Below, in pieces: positions 10,485-21,673 of a stretch of 64,000 nucleotides of DNA. The notes below the pieces were generated by a model. It had not been told where the DNA came from and made no database searches. It was given only the letters and a program-made list of their open reading frames with translations. The position numbers and the translations under genes are program-made. The first letter of the stretch is position 1; each line of letters opens with the position of its first letter. Source of the DNA: Flaccisagitta enflata (lineage: Eukaryota; Chaetognatha; Sagittoidea; Aphragmophora); NCBI GenBank assembly GCA_965153355.1, contig OZ231127.1, forward strand, positions 79,236,001 through 79,300,000, read 5' to 3'.

Positions 10485-12268
10485 TACAGTAGATCTCGTC
10501 TAGACTTGAGATAACGGGGGCAAGCATTGTGAAAAAACGAATAAAGCCAGGGGAGTGATATTTGGATTATAAACTAATCAAAGGATGCTTAATAGATTGT
10601 ACCCAAATGACAATAAACAATAAAACCAGAATTCTACAAGTACAGGGTGATTTTTTTCAAGTGGGGGAAAGTATTAAGACATCAAATTTTTATTATGCAA
10701 TTTGAAGATAAACTAAAGTTAGTTTATACTTGCAAACTATCTGACATTTGATATTCAAGAAAGAAAAAATATTTTTGACTAATTTTGAATTCAATTTAGC
10801 ATAGTTGATCATTTTCAATCCATTAAGTTCATATTATTTTTTCACAATAGTGAATTTTTGAATTATGCACAAAAAAAAACTTATTTTTGTCAAAAAGTTG
10901 AATGTTTACTTTTATCACTAATTTAGATATTTTAACTCTGATTTTTATTAAAAACAGTTTTTTACTAAAATTTTATAATTTCAGCTTCATCCATGTAAGC
11001 AATTTCATAAAAAAACATTGATTATCCTAAAATTTTGGGTTTGATAAAAATATTAACAAAATTTGCCAAAAATATTATTTCTTTCTTGAAAAGTAAATGT
11101 CAAGTAGTTTGCAACTATAAACTAATTTCGGTTCATCCTGAAATGTCATAACTAAAATTTGATGCCTTAATACTTTCCCCCACTTGAAAAAAATCACCCT
11201 GTAGTTCTTATTGCGGGGCTGTCTTGGGCTTCCAATGCCATTAATTTTGGTCTGAAAAAATTGCATCTTGCTGTCCGCGCCTTACCTTGAATTTTCCTTC
11301 AGCTTATGGGAAACCAAAAATTTCAAAGTGCTTAAATCTCTGTTTTGACTGCAGATTTGAAATCTGCAAAAAAAACCTGTTCATTGAAAGTGCTTTCCTT
11401 TTTTCAATATTTCAACTAGAAGGTGCTCAAAATAAGCGTCAAAGTTTGCAAAACTTACCTTTCTCTTTTATTTATATATAAAATCGCCGAACTTACCTTT
11501 TTTTTTATATCTTTAACATGAATTTTGACTATGATCCCAAGGGAATATTGAAAAAAGGAAATCACTTTCAATTAACAGTTTTTTTCTGCAGATTTCAAAT
11601 CTGCAGTTAAAACAGAGATTTGAGGACTTTGAAATATTTGGTTTCTTATAGGCTGAAGGAAAATTCAAGGTAAGGCGCGGACAGCAAGATGTAAATTTTT
11701 CAGACCGAAATTGGTGTCATTAGAAGCCCAAGACAGCCACACAACAAGAACTACTTGTAGAATTCTTATTTTATTGCTTTTAGTCATTTAGGTACAAGCT
11801 AATGCTTAATTCCCTACGATAGCCCGTTGCTATGGAAACACATTTCTATGTATTCCCGCTAAAATATCAATATTTTGAGAGATTTTTTCAAGGAACCTTG
11901 CTTAAAATAAAAATTTGCTACAACTTTCTCACAGTATGTTTTTTAAGAATGTCGCTCGCTTGGCCGTTGCTAAGGAGCGTATCCATGTGTGTCAACCCCT
12001 AGCAACCGCTAAATGAGCAACATTCTTACAGAACATACTGTGGGAAAGTTGTAGCAAATTTGATTTAAAAAAATATTCCTTCAAAAAAATTTTCAAAATA
12101 TTTATATTTTAGCGTAAATATATAAGATGCGTTTCCATAGCAACCAGTTATCATGGGCAATAAAGCATCCCTTTATTAGTCTATGTTTCAAATATCACTT
12201 CCCTGGCTTCATTTGTTTTTCTACAATGCTCGCCCCCGTTATCTCAAATCTAGACAAGATCTACTGTA
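10485..12268. mobile_element. Outer palindromic element carrying nested insertions
   Basis: Termini TACAGTAGATCTCGTCTAGA and TCTAGACAAGATCTACTGTA are inverted. The internal arms (ATAACGGGGGCAAGC; CCAGGGGAGTGATATTTGG) also pair. A shorter relative without the insertions lies at 30923-31467. The excess length is explained by a second palindromic block at about 10598-11795, itself interrupted by a third at 10643-11201. Confidence 0.75.
10643..11201. mobile_element. Innermost CAGGGTG...CACCCTG palindrome
   Basis: TA-CAGGGTGATTTTTTTCAAG and CTTGAAAAAAATCACCCTG-TA bound a 559-bp non-coding palindrome. TA on both sides fits a Tc1/mariner target duplication. Confidence 0.75.
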
Positions 12269-12344
12269 TCCCAGACAGTTTTTCCAAAAATCAGTGGCTT
12301 GTAAGAGATCATGCCCGTAGGTCGGTCACGCTAACTCTGACATT

Positions 12345-12453
12345 ATTTTAAGTCATTTTAAGTTATTTTAAGACAATTTACATTTGGTCTTTTAATCTTT
12401 TAGTCTTTTAGTCTTTTAGTCTGTACGCGACTGTAAGGTGTTGGCCTTGTTCT
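12345..12453 (+). mobile_element. 3' part of a TAAGTCATTT-type hairpin element
   Basis: A tract of TTTTAAGTCATTT and TTTTAGTC repeats ends in TACGCGACTGTAAGGTGTTGGCCTTGTT. The same end occurs at 14099-14141 and, inverted, at 14307 and 15325. Confidence 0.55.
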
Positions 12454-12537
12454 TAGATCCCCTGCGATCTTATCTATCATTTTTCCTATTTTGAATTGGT
12501 AGTACATTATCTAATGTTTCTGTTTGTTGATATAAAA

Positions 12538-14141
12538 TTTTTAGTCACGTGCACGCGACTCTACAACCCGCTTTATCGGTCCGTCGGTCCGTCGGTCCGT
12601 CGGTCCGTCCGTCACACTTTACTTTTTCGTACTATAACGTCAGCTCTTAGGCCATTTTAAGTCATTTAAAGTCATTTAAAGCAATAGACATAACCTTTTA
12701 ACTATTTTTTCTTTATCATCTATAATTTAGACTACAATACTTGAATGAACCTTCACAGTTTGACTAGAAAGTGAAAAATGGCGCAGTATAAAAAAAAAAA
12801 ACAAGTTGCAAGGGTGTTTTTGAGGTTGCATCACCTAAATGCCTTTAAGTCCATCAAAAGCGAGCACTAAACTGCTTAACTGTGGGCCAGAACCATAAAA
12901 AATCCATGACCATTTGAAAGTTCTACGAAAAATCTCCCAAATGGGATGTTGCTGGTCACTGTAGCTTTTTTCGTTTAGAAATGGCAAAGGTTTGAAGAAA
13001 AAAATCACTGATTGAAAAAAGTGTTCATTTCATGTTTTTCCAATGAACAATTTTAGTCTTTCCATTTTTAGATGCGTCCGTCAGGAACGCATCTCTATAA
13101 GAGGGTCTGTCCGTCCGTCGGTCGGTCGGTCCGTCCGTCCGTCCGTCGGTCCGTCGGTCAGTCCGTCCGTCCGTCACGCCTGTGCAAAAACCGCGTTTCT
13201 CCGCTGTTTTTGGCCACTGTGAGATCCTACACTGAAACAAATGATCAACCAACATGTTTTGAGAGTCTTTTCACCCGTCCATCTGTCTCTCCATACATAA
13301 TATTACATATGTCGCATGATCAATACACGCTGGGACACAGCCCGGACGCATCGTTGCCCGGTCGGGCTTGTTGACAATAATGTAGCTCAAGATTATCTTA
13401 GCTACTCTTTATCCATGAGCAAATTGAAGAGCTTCAAATTTTCTTCAAAATGGCGCCAAGAACAAATTTTTAACTCAATGCGTTTAACTTTTATGTTAGA
13501 ATAAAGATAAGCCATGAAAATCACATAGTAGATTTCCAAATTATTTACCACCTGTCTTCATCCTAACGCCATTTCTAAACGAATAGAGCTAGGACATCCA
13601 GCAAGGTCTCATTTGAAAGGTCTTTCGCAGAGCTTCAAAATGGTCATGGATTTTGCTATGTTTTTCTTATTGCTTGGATGTGAAACACTGACAAACAAGC
13701 AGTTCGATTTTTTTTGTTGCCAAAGTTAGCTTTTTTCCCAACAGATTTTTGGGACATCAACTTCAAACTTCTGTTACTTTCAAACGGTTTTACCGTCATA
13801 ATTGTGCTTGGCGGCAGATGCTTCATTTTTTGAAACTCTTTAATTCTATCCTGGATTTTTTTAAAATCTATCAATAAATACCTGCAATATAACATGTAAA
13901 AGACCTAAAACTTTTTTTTGAGCCGCACTGTAAGTCATTTTGAGTCATTCTAAGTCATTTTAAGTCATTCTAAGTCATTTTAAGTTATTTTAAGTCATTT
14001 TTGGTCATGAGGTTTTTTAGTCATTTTAAGTCAATTTTGGTCATTTTAGATCATTCTAAGTCATTGAAAGTCATTGAAAGTCATTCTAAGTCATTCTTTG
14101 TTTGTAAGTCTCGCACGCGACTTATAGGTGTTGGCCTTGTT
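12538..14141 (+). mobile_element. Composite hairpin element with inner palindrome
   Basis: Left end TTTTAGTCACGTGCACGCGACTCTACAACCC with a GTCGGTCC tract. Right end GCACGCGACTTATAGGTGTTGGCCTTGTT at 14113-14141, preceded by repeats of AAGTCATTCT. Between them lies an inverted repeat (about 12890-12990 against 13560-13665) that holds another hairpin element at 13065. I interpret this as successive insertions into one element. Confidence 0.5.
13065..13372 (+). mobile_element. Hairpin-ended element, GATGCG subfamily, full length
   Basis: Starts ATTTTTAGATGCGTCC, hairpin AGATGCGT..ACGCATCT, CTATAAGAGGGTCTGTCC, long GTCC/GTCG tract. Near its end it carries CCCGGACGCATC, the inverse of GATGCGTCC, and it finishes CGGGCTTGTT. 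This copy shows both the hairpin and the subterminal inverted repeat. Confidence 0.65.
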
Positions 14142-14227
14142 TAGAAATTAGAGCCATTTTAAGAAAAACTATCATGATTAAAAGGAGAGTTTTTTAGTAT
14201 AAACTTGATATATTTGTTTTACTTAAA

Positions 14228-14690
14228 ATCAATATTGTGAACAAACTATAAACGCTAGACCAATAAAATTTTTACACAAAAAACGTCAACTATATTACTA
14301 CAAAAGAACAAGGCCAACACCTATAAGTCGCGTGCGGGACATAAATATTTTAGGATAACTCAAATTAACTTAAAATAACTTAAGATGACTTAAAATGACT
14401 AGAAAAGACATAAAATGATGATAAATGACTTATAACATGACAAAATTGACCAAATTGACTTAAGTGACTCAATATAGAGTAATATGACTTAAAATGACTT
14501 AGAATGACTTAGAATGACTAAGAATGACTTAGAATGACTTAGACTGACTTAGAATGACCTAAAATGACTAAGAATAACTAAAAGTAATAAAGAAATAATG
14601 TTTGACTGAATATTGTGAACAAACTATAAAGGCTAGACCAATAAAATTTTTACACAAAAAACGTCAACTATATTACTACAAAAGAAAAAT
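14228..14690 (-). mobile_element. Minus-strand hairpin-family insert between 75-80-bp direct repeats
   Basis: Two near-identical stretches, about 14228-14306 and 14606-14690 (both contain ACAAACTATAAA and TTTTTACACAAAAAACGTC), flank a block beginning ACAAGGCCAACACCTATAAGTCGCGTGCG and continuing as AATGACTTAG repeats. The repeats are far longer than normal target duplications, so a segmental duplication around the insert is likely. Confidence 0.55.
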
Positions 14691-14803
14691 GATTTGAAAT
14701 CACTGACTGGTAGCGTTTAAAAATGTAAGCTTTTTACTTTTCCGACTTTGAGATTGAACACGGGGTAATTGTATAATTGAATAAAAGAATCAATCAGCAA
14801 ATT

Positions 14804-14962
14804 ATGAATGAATGAATGAATGAATGAATGAATGAATGAATGAATGAAAGAATGAAAGAATGAATGAAGAAATGAATGAATGAATGAATGAATGAAGAAA
14901 TGAATGAATGAATGAATAAAGAAATGAATGAATGAATAAATGAATGAAAAAACGAATGAATG

Positions 14963-14997
<35 letters not shown>

Positions 14998-15080
14998 GAA
15001 TGAGTGAATGAATGAATGAATGAATGAATGAAGGAATGAATGAAATGATCAATGAATAATTGAGTGATTGAATGATTGAA
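14804..15080 (+). repeat. (TGAA)n microsatellite
   Basis: TGAATGAA units with TGAT interruptions. The His/Ser/Ile-rich minus-strand ORF is an artefact. Confidence 0.9.
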
Positions 15081-15324
15081 TCAGGCTGTTTAGCTGCGTA
15101 GAGTACTATGGATTTCCCTAAATGAGCAACATGAGCGGTGCAAGAAAATGAAAAGGAACGCAAATAGATTTTATTGTGAACTAAGTTCCAGAGTCATTCA
15201 GGAGAAGGAGTAGAAAGACAAGGCCAAGATGCATAACGAGAAAATACACCAAGAATTGAAATTGGGTGCGCGCACCCGTGCAAAGGACCGAGTGAGTGAG
15301 CGAAAAAGAAAACAGAGATAGAAT

Positions 15325-15450
15325 GAAACAAGGCCAATACCTTACAGTCGCGTGCGGATGTTACAACTATGAGACTAAAAGACTAAAAGACTAAAAGACT
15401 AAAGGACTAAAAGACTAAAAGTAAAAGACTAAAAGACTAAATGACTAAGC
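15325..15450 (-). mobile_element. Hairpin-family end with (GACTAAAA)n
   Basis: Inverted terminus ACAAGGCCAATACCTTACAGTCGCGTGCG followed by repeats of GACTAAAA. No opposite end was recognised. Confidence 0.5.
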
Positions 15451-15687
15451 GTAGGAAAGTATGACGAAAAAAAAAATTTTCTCCAAAACCACAATTATTG
15501 GTATCAATCGATGCAGAATATCAAGGGCTTTCGATTGATACCCCATATTGCATATTTTAACTACTTTTCTAACATATTACGCGCCATATTGATTTTGGCG
15601 CCGTTCTAGCGAGGCTGTCACTTGTTTGGATTTAACTTTCTAACTGTTTGAAATCCGTTTGGCGATAAAAATTCGACTTGGAACATG

Positions 15688-17176
15688 CTGGGTACCCATT
15701 ACGAATAGTCAACCACTGTAATTTTTTGGTATGACTGCTCAAGTGGCTTCCAATCTTTTATACATGATGTACTGAGCCTAAAATAAAAATTTCATCATCA
15801 TAGCTTGACAAAACCAATCGCCGATTTCCCTTTATTCATCACCACTCCAAGGTGGTTGTGGTGAAAATGTTGAAATTTGGTCACTTTGGGCCAAAAATCG
15901 GGCCACTTCGCTTTTAAAATTTGACCCAAAATCCATGAGATTATGAAACTAGAGCTCAAGAGCTAACCAGTGGTGCAATCCGCATGTTGCTATCATTTTT
16001 TGTTAAGATTTGAGAGCTTTTCAAAGATGGAAGGGTATGAGGGTTATTTTATCAGATGAATTTGATGGTCCATTTTGACATTTTTACAATTTTTGATATA
16101 TCTCCGCTTTGGATGAACCAATTTGAACGAAATTGGTGACCAAATTGAAGATTTTTTGATGCTCTAAATGAATCTGGTAAAATTTTTGATCGATATGACC
16201 CTCAAAATTTTTGGAGGACTCTAGAAGCAGGTGCTAAAAAGTAATTTTTTTCACCATTTTGGCTACTTTGGTCACACAATTTGAGCAGTTCTGAACTAGA
16301 AAAAGACAAAAAATCCATGAGCAAACTAGACTAGAGCTCAAGATCTAACTAGTGGTGCAATCGGCATGTCAATATGTTAAAGCATATAGATTTGGCAGAG
16401 CTTCAAAGATCAGTGGGTATGATAATTGACATTTTTTGGTAATTTTGGTCATTTTGATCTTTGAAGCTCTGCCAAATCTATATGCTTTAACATAATGACA
16501 TACCAATTGCACCACTGGTTAGATCCTGAGCACTAGTTTAGTTTGCTCATGAATTCTTTGTCTTTTCATATCTCGGAAGTGCCCAAATTGTGTGACCAAA
16601 GTAGCCAAAATGGCGTAAAAATTTTCATTTTAGCAGCTGCTTCTTGAGTATTCCAAAATTTTTGAGGGTCATATTGATCAAAAATTTTACCAGATTCATT
16701 TAGAGCATCAAAAAATCTTCAATTTGGTCACCAATTTCGTCCAAATTAGTCCATCCAAAGCGGAGATATATCAAAAATTGTAAAAAATGTCAAAATTGAC
16801 CAAATAATTCATCTGTTAAAATAACCCTCATACCCTTCCATCTTTGAAAAGCTCTCAAATCTGAACAAAAAATGATAGCTACAAGCGTATTGCACCACTG
16901 GTTAGCTCTTGAGTTCTAGTTTCATAATCTCATAGATTTTGGGTCAAATTTCAAAAGCGAATTGGCCCGATTTTGAGCCCAAAGTGACCAAATTTCAACA
17001 TTTTCACCACAACCACCTTGGAGTGGTGATAAATAAAGGGAAATCGGCGATTGGTTTTGTCAAGCTATGATGATGAAATTTATATTTTAGGCTCAGTACA
17101 TCATGCATTAAAAGTTGGAAGCCACTTGAGTGGTCAAACCAAAAAATTACTGTGGTTGACTATTCGTAGTACCCGT
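15688..17176. repeat. 1.49-kb near-continuous palindrome
   Basis: The left arm from TACCCATTACGAATAGTCAA pairs with the right arm ending TTGACTATTCGTAGTACCC. Pairing continues inwards (ACCACTCCAAGGTGGTTGTGG with its inverse near 17003; TTTGGCAGAGCTTCAAAGAT with its inverse near 16458) to a centre near 16435. There is almost no spacer and no ORF. Foldback element or inverted duplication. Confidence 0.85.
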
Positions 17177-17376
17177 CCAAAATGAGCATATCACATCGCC
17201 CACCTAATACTTAACCACAAAGACTCATTTAAGCCGTACATCACCACAATAGTAAAGGACGATGATCCTTTAATCTTCCTCAAAACTGCTAAGTGATGGT
17301 GATTTTTAAAACAACGTGGCAACGTCGAGGGGTGTGGGAAGGGGCAAGCGGTGGGTCGTTGTCTTATCAGCGTGTT

Positions 17377-17380
<4 letters not shown>

Positions 17381-17437
<57 letters not shown>
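17381..17437 (+). repeat. (CTGT)n/(CT)n microsatellite
   Basis: Short tetranucleotide run then CT run, directly beside a hairpin-family element. Confidence 0.85.
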
Positions 17438-17440
<3 letters not shown>

Positions 17441-17444
17441 CTGG

Positions 17445-17688
17445 AACAAGTGACGCAGGGTCACAATATCATTGCGGGCGGGTGGGCAGGGGCATACAAC
17501 CCCCATTCAAACCCTCACCCACCCCAAACACACTCACATGCACGGACTATCACACAGCAGCGTCCAAAATGCGTGTTTTCTTATTTTTCAACTTGAACAC
17601 CACAGATCAACGGACCATCGGACTGACTGACCGATGGACCGACGGATGGACAAAGCCTCTTATAGAGTTGGGTGTCCGCAACTAAAAA
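17445..17688 (-). mobile_element. Hairpin-ended element, GTTGCG subfamily
   Basis: Minus-strand copy. The distal end AACAAGTGACGCAGGGTCAC is on the left, then CGGGTGGGCAGGGGC, Pro/His-like C-rich DNA, a GGACCGAC tract, CCTCTTATAGAGTTG and GTCCGCAACTAAAAA on the right. Relatives lie at 53190, 63555 and 63836. Confidence 0.65.
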
Positions 17689-17834
17689 TAGATGGAAAGC
17701 TTTTGGCGGTCAACGCGCGTACATTTGGCATGTACATCATCAACATCTTCCAGTAGCCGAACATGCGCTCAACAAATATGATGATATTGAAGTATAGAAC
17801 AGTATGAGAACAATAAAGAGAAAAAAAGCCACTA

Positions 17835-17869
17835 AAACCAACAACAGCAGCAACAACAACAACAACAGC

Positions 17870-17921
<52 letters not shown>

Positions 17922-17977
17922 TTAAAAAGAACAACAACAACATTAAAAACAACAACATCAACAACAACAACATTAAT

Positions 17978-18011
<34 letters not shown>

Positions 18012-18073
18012 CAACAACAACAACAACAACAACAACGACAACAACCACAACAACAACAGCAACGACAACAGCC

Positions 18074-18169
<96 letters not shown>

Positions 18170-18171
18170 CA
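17835..18171 (+). repeat. (CAA)n microsatellite
   Basis: Long CAA array with occasional CAG, GAC and ATT. It gives Asn, Thr, Gln, Val, Leu or Cys homopolymer ORFs depending on frame; none is supported as a gene. Confidence 0.95.
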
Positions 18172-18599
18172 AATATACGAGCGCAAACCACGAACTATTC
18201 ACTTGCGTTTTACGCGCAATTTCCATGACGCTGTTTTGGTTGGCACTTTTTAAGAGATGCTTCCTCTTATCAATATTATTTTCATCGCGTTGCCTCGGAT
18301 GAAATCGGAAAAAAAATGAAACCAGATTTAGAATCAGCAAGGTCAAAACTATATGTCCCCTTGAGTACAGCGGCGTACAGGCCTTTTTACAAGCGCAAAA
18401 GTATCTTATTTCACAGCAAGTCTCATTTCTCTAAACCATTTTTTTTGTTTACTCGCTGAAAAAATGACATTCTGACTCTATGGGCCCTTTCTACATAATA
18501 CTAGACAAGCAAAATGATTAATTTTTCATTTTTTTATCACATTTTCATAGTCTGTTCGCTTGTTTAAAAAATCAGTCAACTTTTTTTCCAACCTGATTA

Positions 18600-18777
18600 C
18601 TCCACAATCTGCCGTGCAAACGTTCCTACTTACTAAGCGTAAATTGACTTAGAATGTCTTTAAATAACTTAAAATGACCTAAAATGACGTGAAACGCCAA
18701 AAAAAGCAAAGCTTGATGGACCGACGGACCGACCGATCGACAGACAGAGTGGGTTTTAGAGTTGCGTGCACGCGACT
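18600..18777 (-). mobile_element. Degenerate minus-strand hairpin element end
   Basis: AATGACCTAAAATGACG repeats, GGACCGACGGACCGAC tract, GAGTGGGTTTTAGAGTTGCGTGCACGCGACTA. The distal end was not found. Confidence 0.45.
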
Positions 18778-19092
18778 ACAAAAGAAAGAAAGAAAAAACG
18801 AAAAAAAGAAAGAAAGAAAGAAAGGAAGAACGAATGAATGAATGAATGAATGAATGAATGAATGAATAATGAATGATGAATCAATGAATAAAAGAAAAAA
18901 AGACACAAAGAAAAAGAAAAAACATAGAGGAAGACAGAAAGAAAGTGCACAGATGCAGAGAGCGACATCTGAGGGAGGGCCCCGGGAAAATGCATGCTTG
19001 TTGCCGCTCGACGACCGACGGCAGTCCTTTATCTCCTTCTTTTTCTTTTTCTTTTTTTTTCTCCATCTTCTTTTTCTTCTTTTTCTTCTTTC
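18778..19092. repeat. Purine and (TGAA)n / pyrimidine tracts
   Basis: GAAA runs, TGAA repeats (18830-18890) and a CTTTTT-rich tract (19034-19092). Confidence 0.7.
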
Positions 19093-19254
19093 TTTTTAGT
19101 CGCGGACACGCTACTCTATAAGCCACTTTTTGGGCCGTCGGTCCGTCCGTCGGTTGGTCGTTCAGCCGGTTGGTCCGTCACAAAGTTGTTTTTCCAGGTT
19201 TTCCGCTCCTGCCCACCCGTCCGCGACTAATGCTGCCGTGTATACAGCCTTGTT
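19093..19254 (+). mobile_element. Hairpin-ended element, GTCGCG subfamily
   Basis: TTTTTAGTCGCGGACACGCTACTCTATAAG, GTCGGTCC tract, CTCCTGCCCACCCGTCCGCGAC and GTGTATACAGCCTTGTT. About 162 bp, complete at both ends, with the stem GTCGCGGAC repeated inverted as GTCCGCGAC near the right end. Confidence 0.7.
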
Positions 19255-19627
19255 CTTCTTCATCTTCCTTTTCTTCTTGTTCTTCCTTTTTTTTTCATTG
19301 CCTTTCTGCTTTCTCTTCTTTTTCTTCTTCTTCTTCCTCTTCTTCTTCTTCGTCCTCTGCTCTCAGCTGTCACTGGAAGGTTCTTTGGATAAGATAAATG
19401 AGGAGAGGGATTAAAGGAACTAATTTGCCATCGAAAGGGTGGCAGCGGAGACATCGAGACTCGAGAGTGAGACCCAGGCAGTGGAGACTGGGCAGAAAGT
19501 GAACGGGGGAAGATGCTATATATTTATACGTGGAGGCTCTTTGACAGATGCGATGGCGCAGTTGGCGCACGCCGCTGGTGGCAGCGTGAGAAAACTACTA
19601 ACTACATTTTGATACTTTCCCTCCCCC

Positions 19628-20497
19628 ATTTTTAGATGCGTCCTCGCATCTCTATAAGAGGGTGTGTCCCTTGGTCTGAATGTCTGTCTGTCTGTCTGTC
19701 TGAATGTCTGAGTGTCCGTAACGCGAAATTTTTAAAATGCGATTTTCAAGGTTTTCTCTTCATTTCTCTTCATGTCTCTTATAATTTTCATGTCTCTTTC
19801 ATCTCTTTCGTATCTTTTGTCTCTTTTGTCCCCTTTATGTCTCTTGTGTCTCCTATATGTCTCGTATATCTCTTATGTATCTTATTTATTTTAATTCTCT
19901 CATGTATCTTAGGTCTCTTATGTCTCTTTGTCTCTTATGTACCTTATGTCTCTTATGTCTCTGTCTCTTTTGTCTCCTATATGTCTCCTATATGTCTCTT
20001 ATGTCTCCTATATGTCTCTTATGTCTCATATGTCTCTTATGTCTCTTATGTCTCTTATATCTCTTTTATCTCTTATGTCTCTTATATCTCTTAGGTCTCT
20101 ATATGTCTCTTATGTCTCTTATATTTCCTCATGTCTCTCCATATCTCTCCATGTCTCTCCGAGTCCCTTATGTCTCTTCGTGAGGCAGAGGCGGGCGGAG
20201 GGTTGGGGAGGCGTGGGGGTGGGGGGAGGGGTGGGGAGACGTGGGAAGGAGGGGTGGGGAGGCGTGGGGGGAGGGTGGGGAGGCGTGGGGGGGAGGGGTA
20301 GGGAAGCGTGGGGGGGAGGGGTGGGGAGGCGTGCGGGGAGGGGTGGGGAGGCGTATAGGGGGAGGGGTGGGGAGGCGTGGGGGAGGGGTGGAGAGGCGTG
20401 GGGGGGGGGAGAGAGGAATCTTTATATTTTCATATTATTATATCTTAATATCTTTAAATCTTAATAATTTGGACATTGGACATCTCTTGGCCTTGTT
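19628..20497 (+). mobile_element. Large GATGCG-subfamily element with two minisatellites
   Basis: Begins ATTTTTAGATGCGTCCTCGCATCTCTATAAGAGGGTGTGTCC and ends GGACATCTCTTGGCCTTGTT. The interior is filled by (CTCTTATGT)n-type repeats (about 19765-20175) and a G-rich 15-16-bp repeat GTGGGGAGGCGTGGGG (about 20190-20415). Predicted Cys/Leu/Ser or Gly/Arg ORFs are repeat artefacts. Confidence 0.6.
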
Positions 20498-20631
20498 TTT
20501 TTCAAGCTCTTCTTTGAAACCCCCTTTCCCTGTCCTCTTTTACTTTTTCAAAACCTCTTCGCACCACATTAGATCGCTTGTATTGGCCTTAAAGGACTAT
20601 CCCTATGTTTCCCATTTGCATTTCTCTTATC

Positions 20632-21230
20632 TATACTATCTTGGAAATAAAAATCTTCCGCCCTGTAATAAAAACATATTTATTGGCATGAAAACAGTTA
20701 TAAATCAGTTACAAATCCATAAATAATTAGTTTGAGCTCCTTTTGATTAAATCAGGGCCGCCATTTGTTGGGGAAGTGATTTTTAGAGCTTCAAGATATA
20801 ATTCTAAAGTGAGGGTCTCCAGATCTTTCTCACAATTTGTTTTATCTTTTTTTCTACTATATTTACACTCATAGCTACTAAATGCTACATCAAATCATAA
20901 AAAAATCAGTGACTAAAATGAAGCCCTTCAAATTTGAAAGCTGTCTGTGCAAACCGCATCTGTCTAGCTCAATGCGTTTAGAAGCAATTTGAAAAACAGT
21001 GAAGAGATCTCATGTAAAATTAATGTAGAAAAAGCACAAGCGAAATTGAAGTATTTAAATTAAAGTGGAATAACTTTTAAACGCATTGAGCTAAGAAGAT
21101 GCGGTTTGCGTAGATCTCTTGCAAATTTGAAGAGCTTCAATTATCTTACCAATTTTTTTATGATTGGTTGATTCTAAACTGAGATATACATGTAAACGTG
21201 CCGGAAGATTTTTATTTCCAAGATAGTATA
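20632..21230. mobile_element. Palindromic element (about 600 bp)
   Basis: TATACTATCTTGGAAATAAA and its inverse at 21211-21230 are the termini. The inner arms (AATTTGAAAGCT.. with AACGCATTGAGCTA) also pair. Bordered by TA. Confidence 0.65.
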
Positions 21231-21258
21231 TCCCTGTTAATAATTCTCTATGTATCCA

Positions 21259-21673
21259 TACTACTCGACTCAATAAAAAAGCCGCACTTTTAAATGACAA
21301 ATTGTCATACTGAATTTCAAAAAAACTAATCAAAATCTTAGACCGTTAGAAAGCTCTTGAAAAGATCTTTCATTTGGCGCCAATCTGGTATTGCTATCTT
21401 TTTTCGTTTAGAAATGGCATTAGTTAGAGTAAAAACTTTGCCTATTTCAGTTTTGCAATCCCTATGAAAAAAGTGCATTTTAGTAAAATAGTACCTCTCT
21501 TTGCAGAGCTCTAGCTCTAAAACCGTTTCAGATACAGATCTGGGATTGGTCTAGAATGAAAGAAAATTCAAAAATCTTTCAAATCACTTTAACAGAAAAA
21601 ATGTTTTGATAATTTTTTTTTCTTATTCATCAACTCAAAATAGGGTGCGGCTTTTTTTTTGAGTCGAGTAGTA
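21259..21673. mobile_element. Palindromic element with ACTACTCGACTC ends
   Basis: TACTACTCGACTCAATAAAA with GCCGCAC pairs with GTGCGGC and TTTTGAGTCGAGTAGTA at the right. About 415 bp. The internal segment CGTTTAGAAATGGC also occurs near 12978 and (inverted) 13570, so the element is related to the palindrome at 12.9-13.7 kb. Confidence 0.65.

Noticed and set aside
17660-18346. Poly-Cys/Val/Leu/Thr ORFs
   Set aside because: Frames of a CAA microsatellite.
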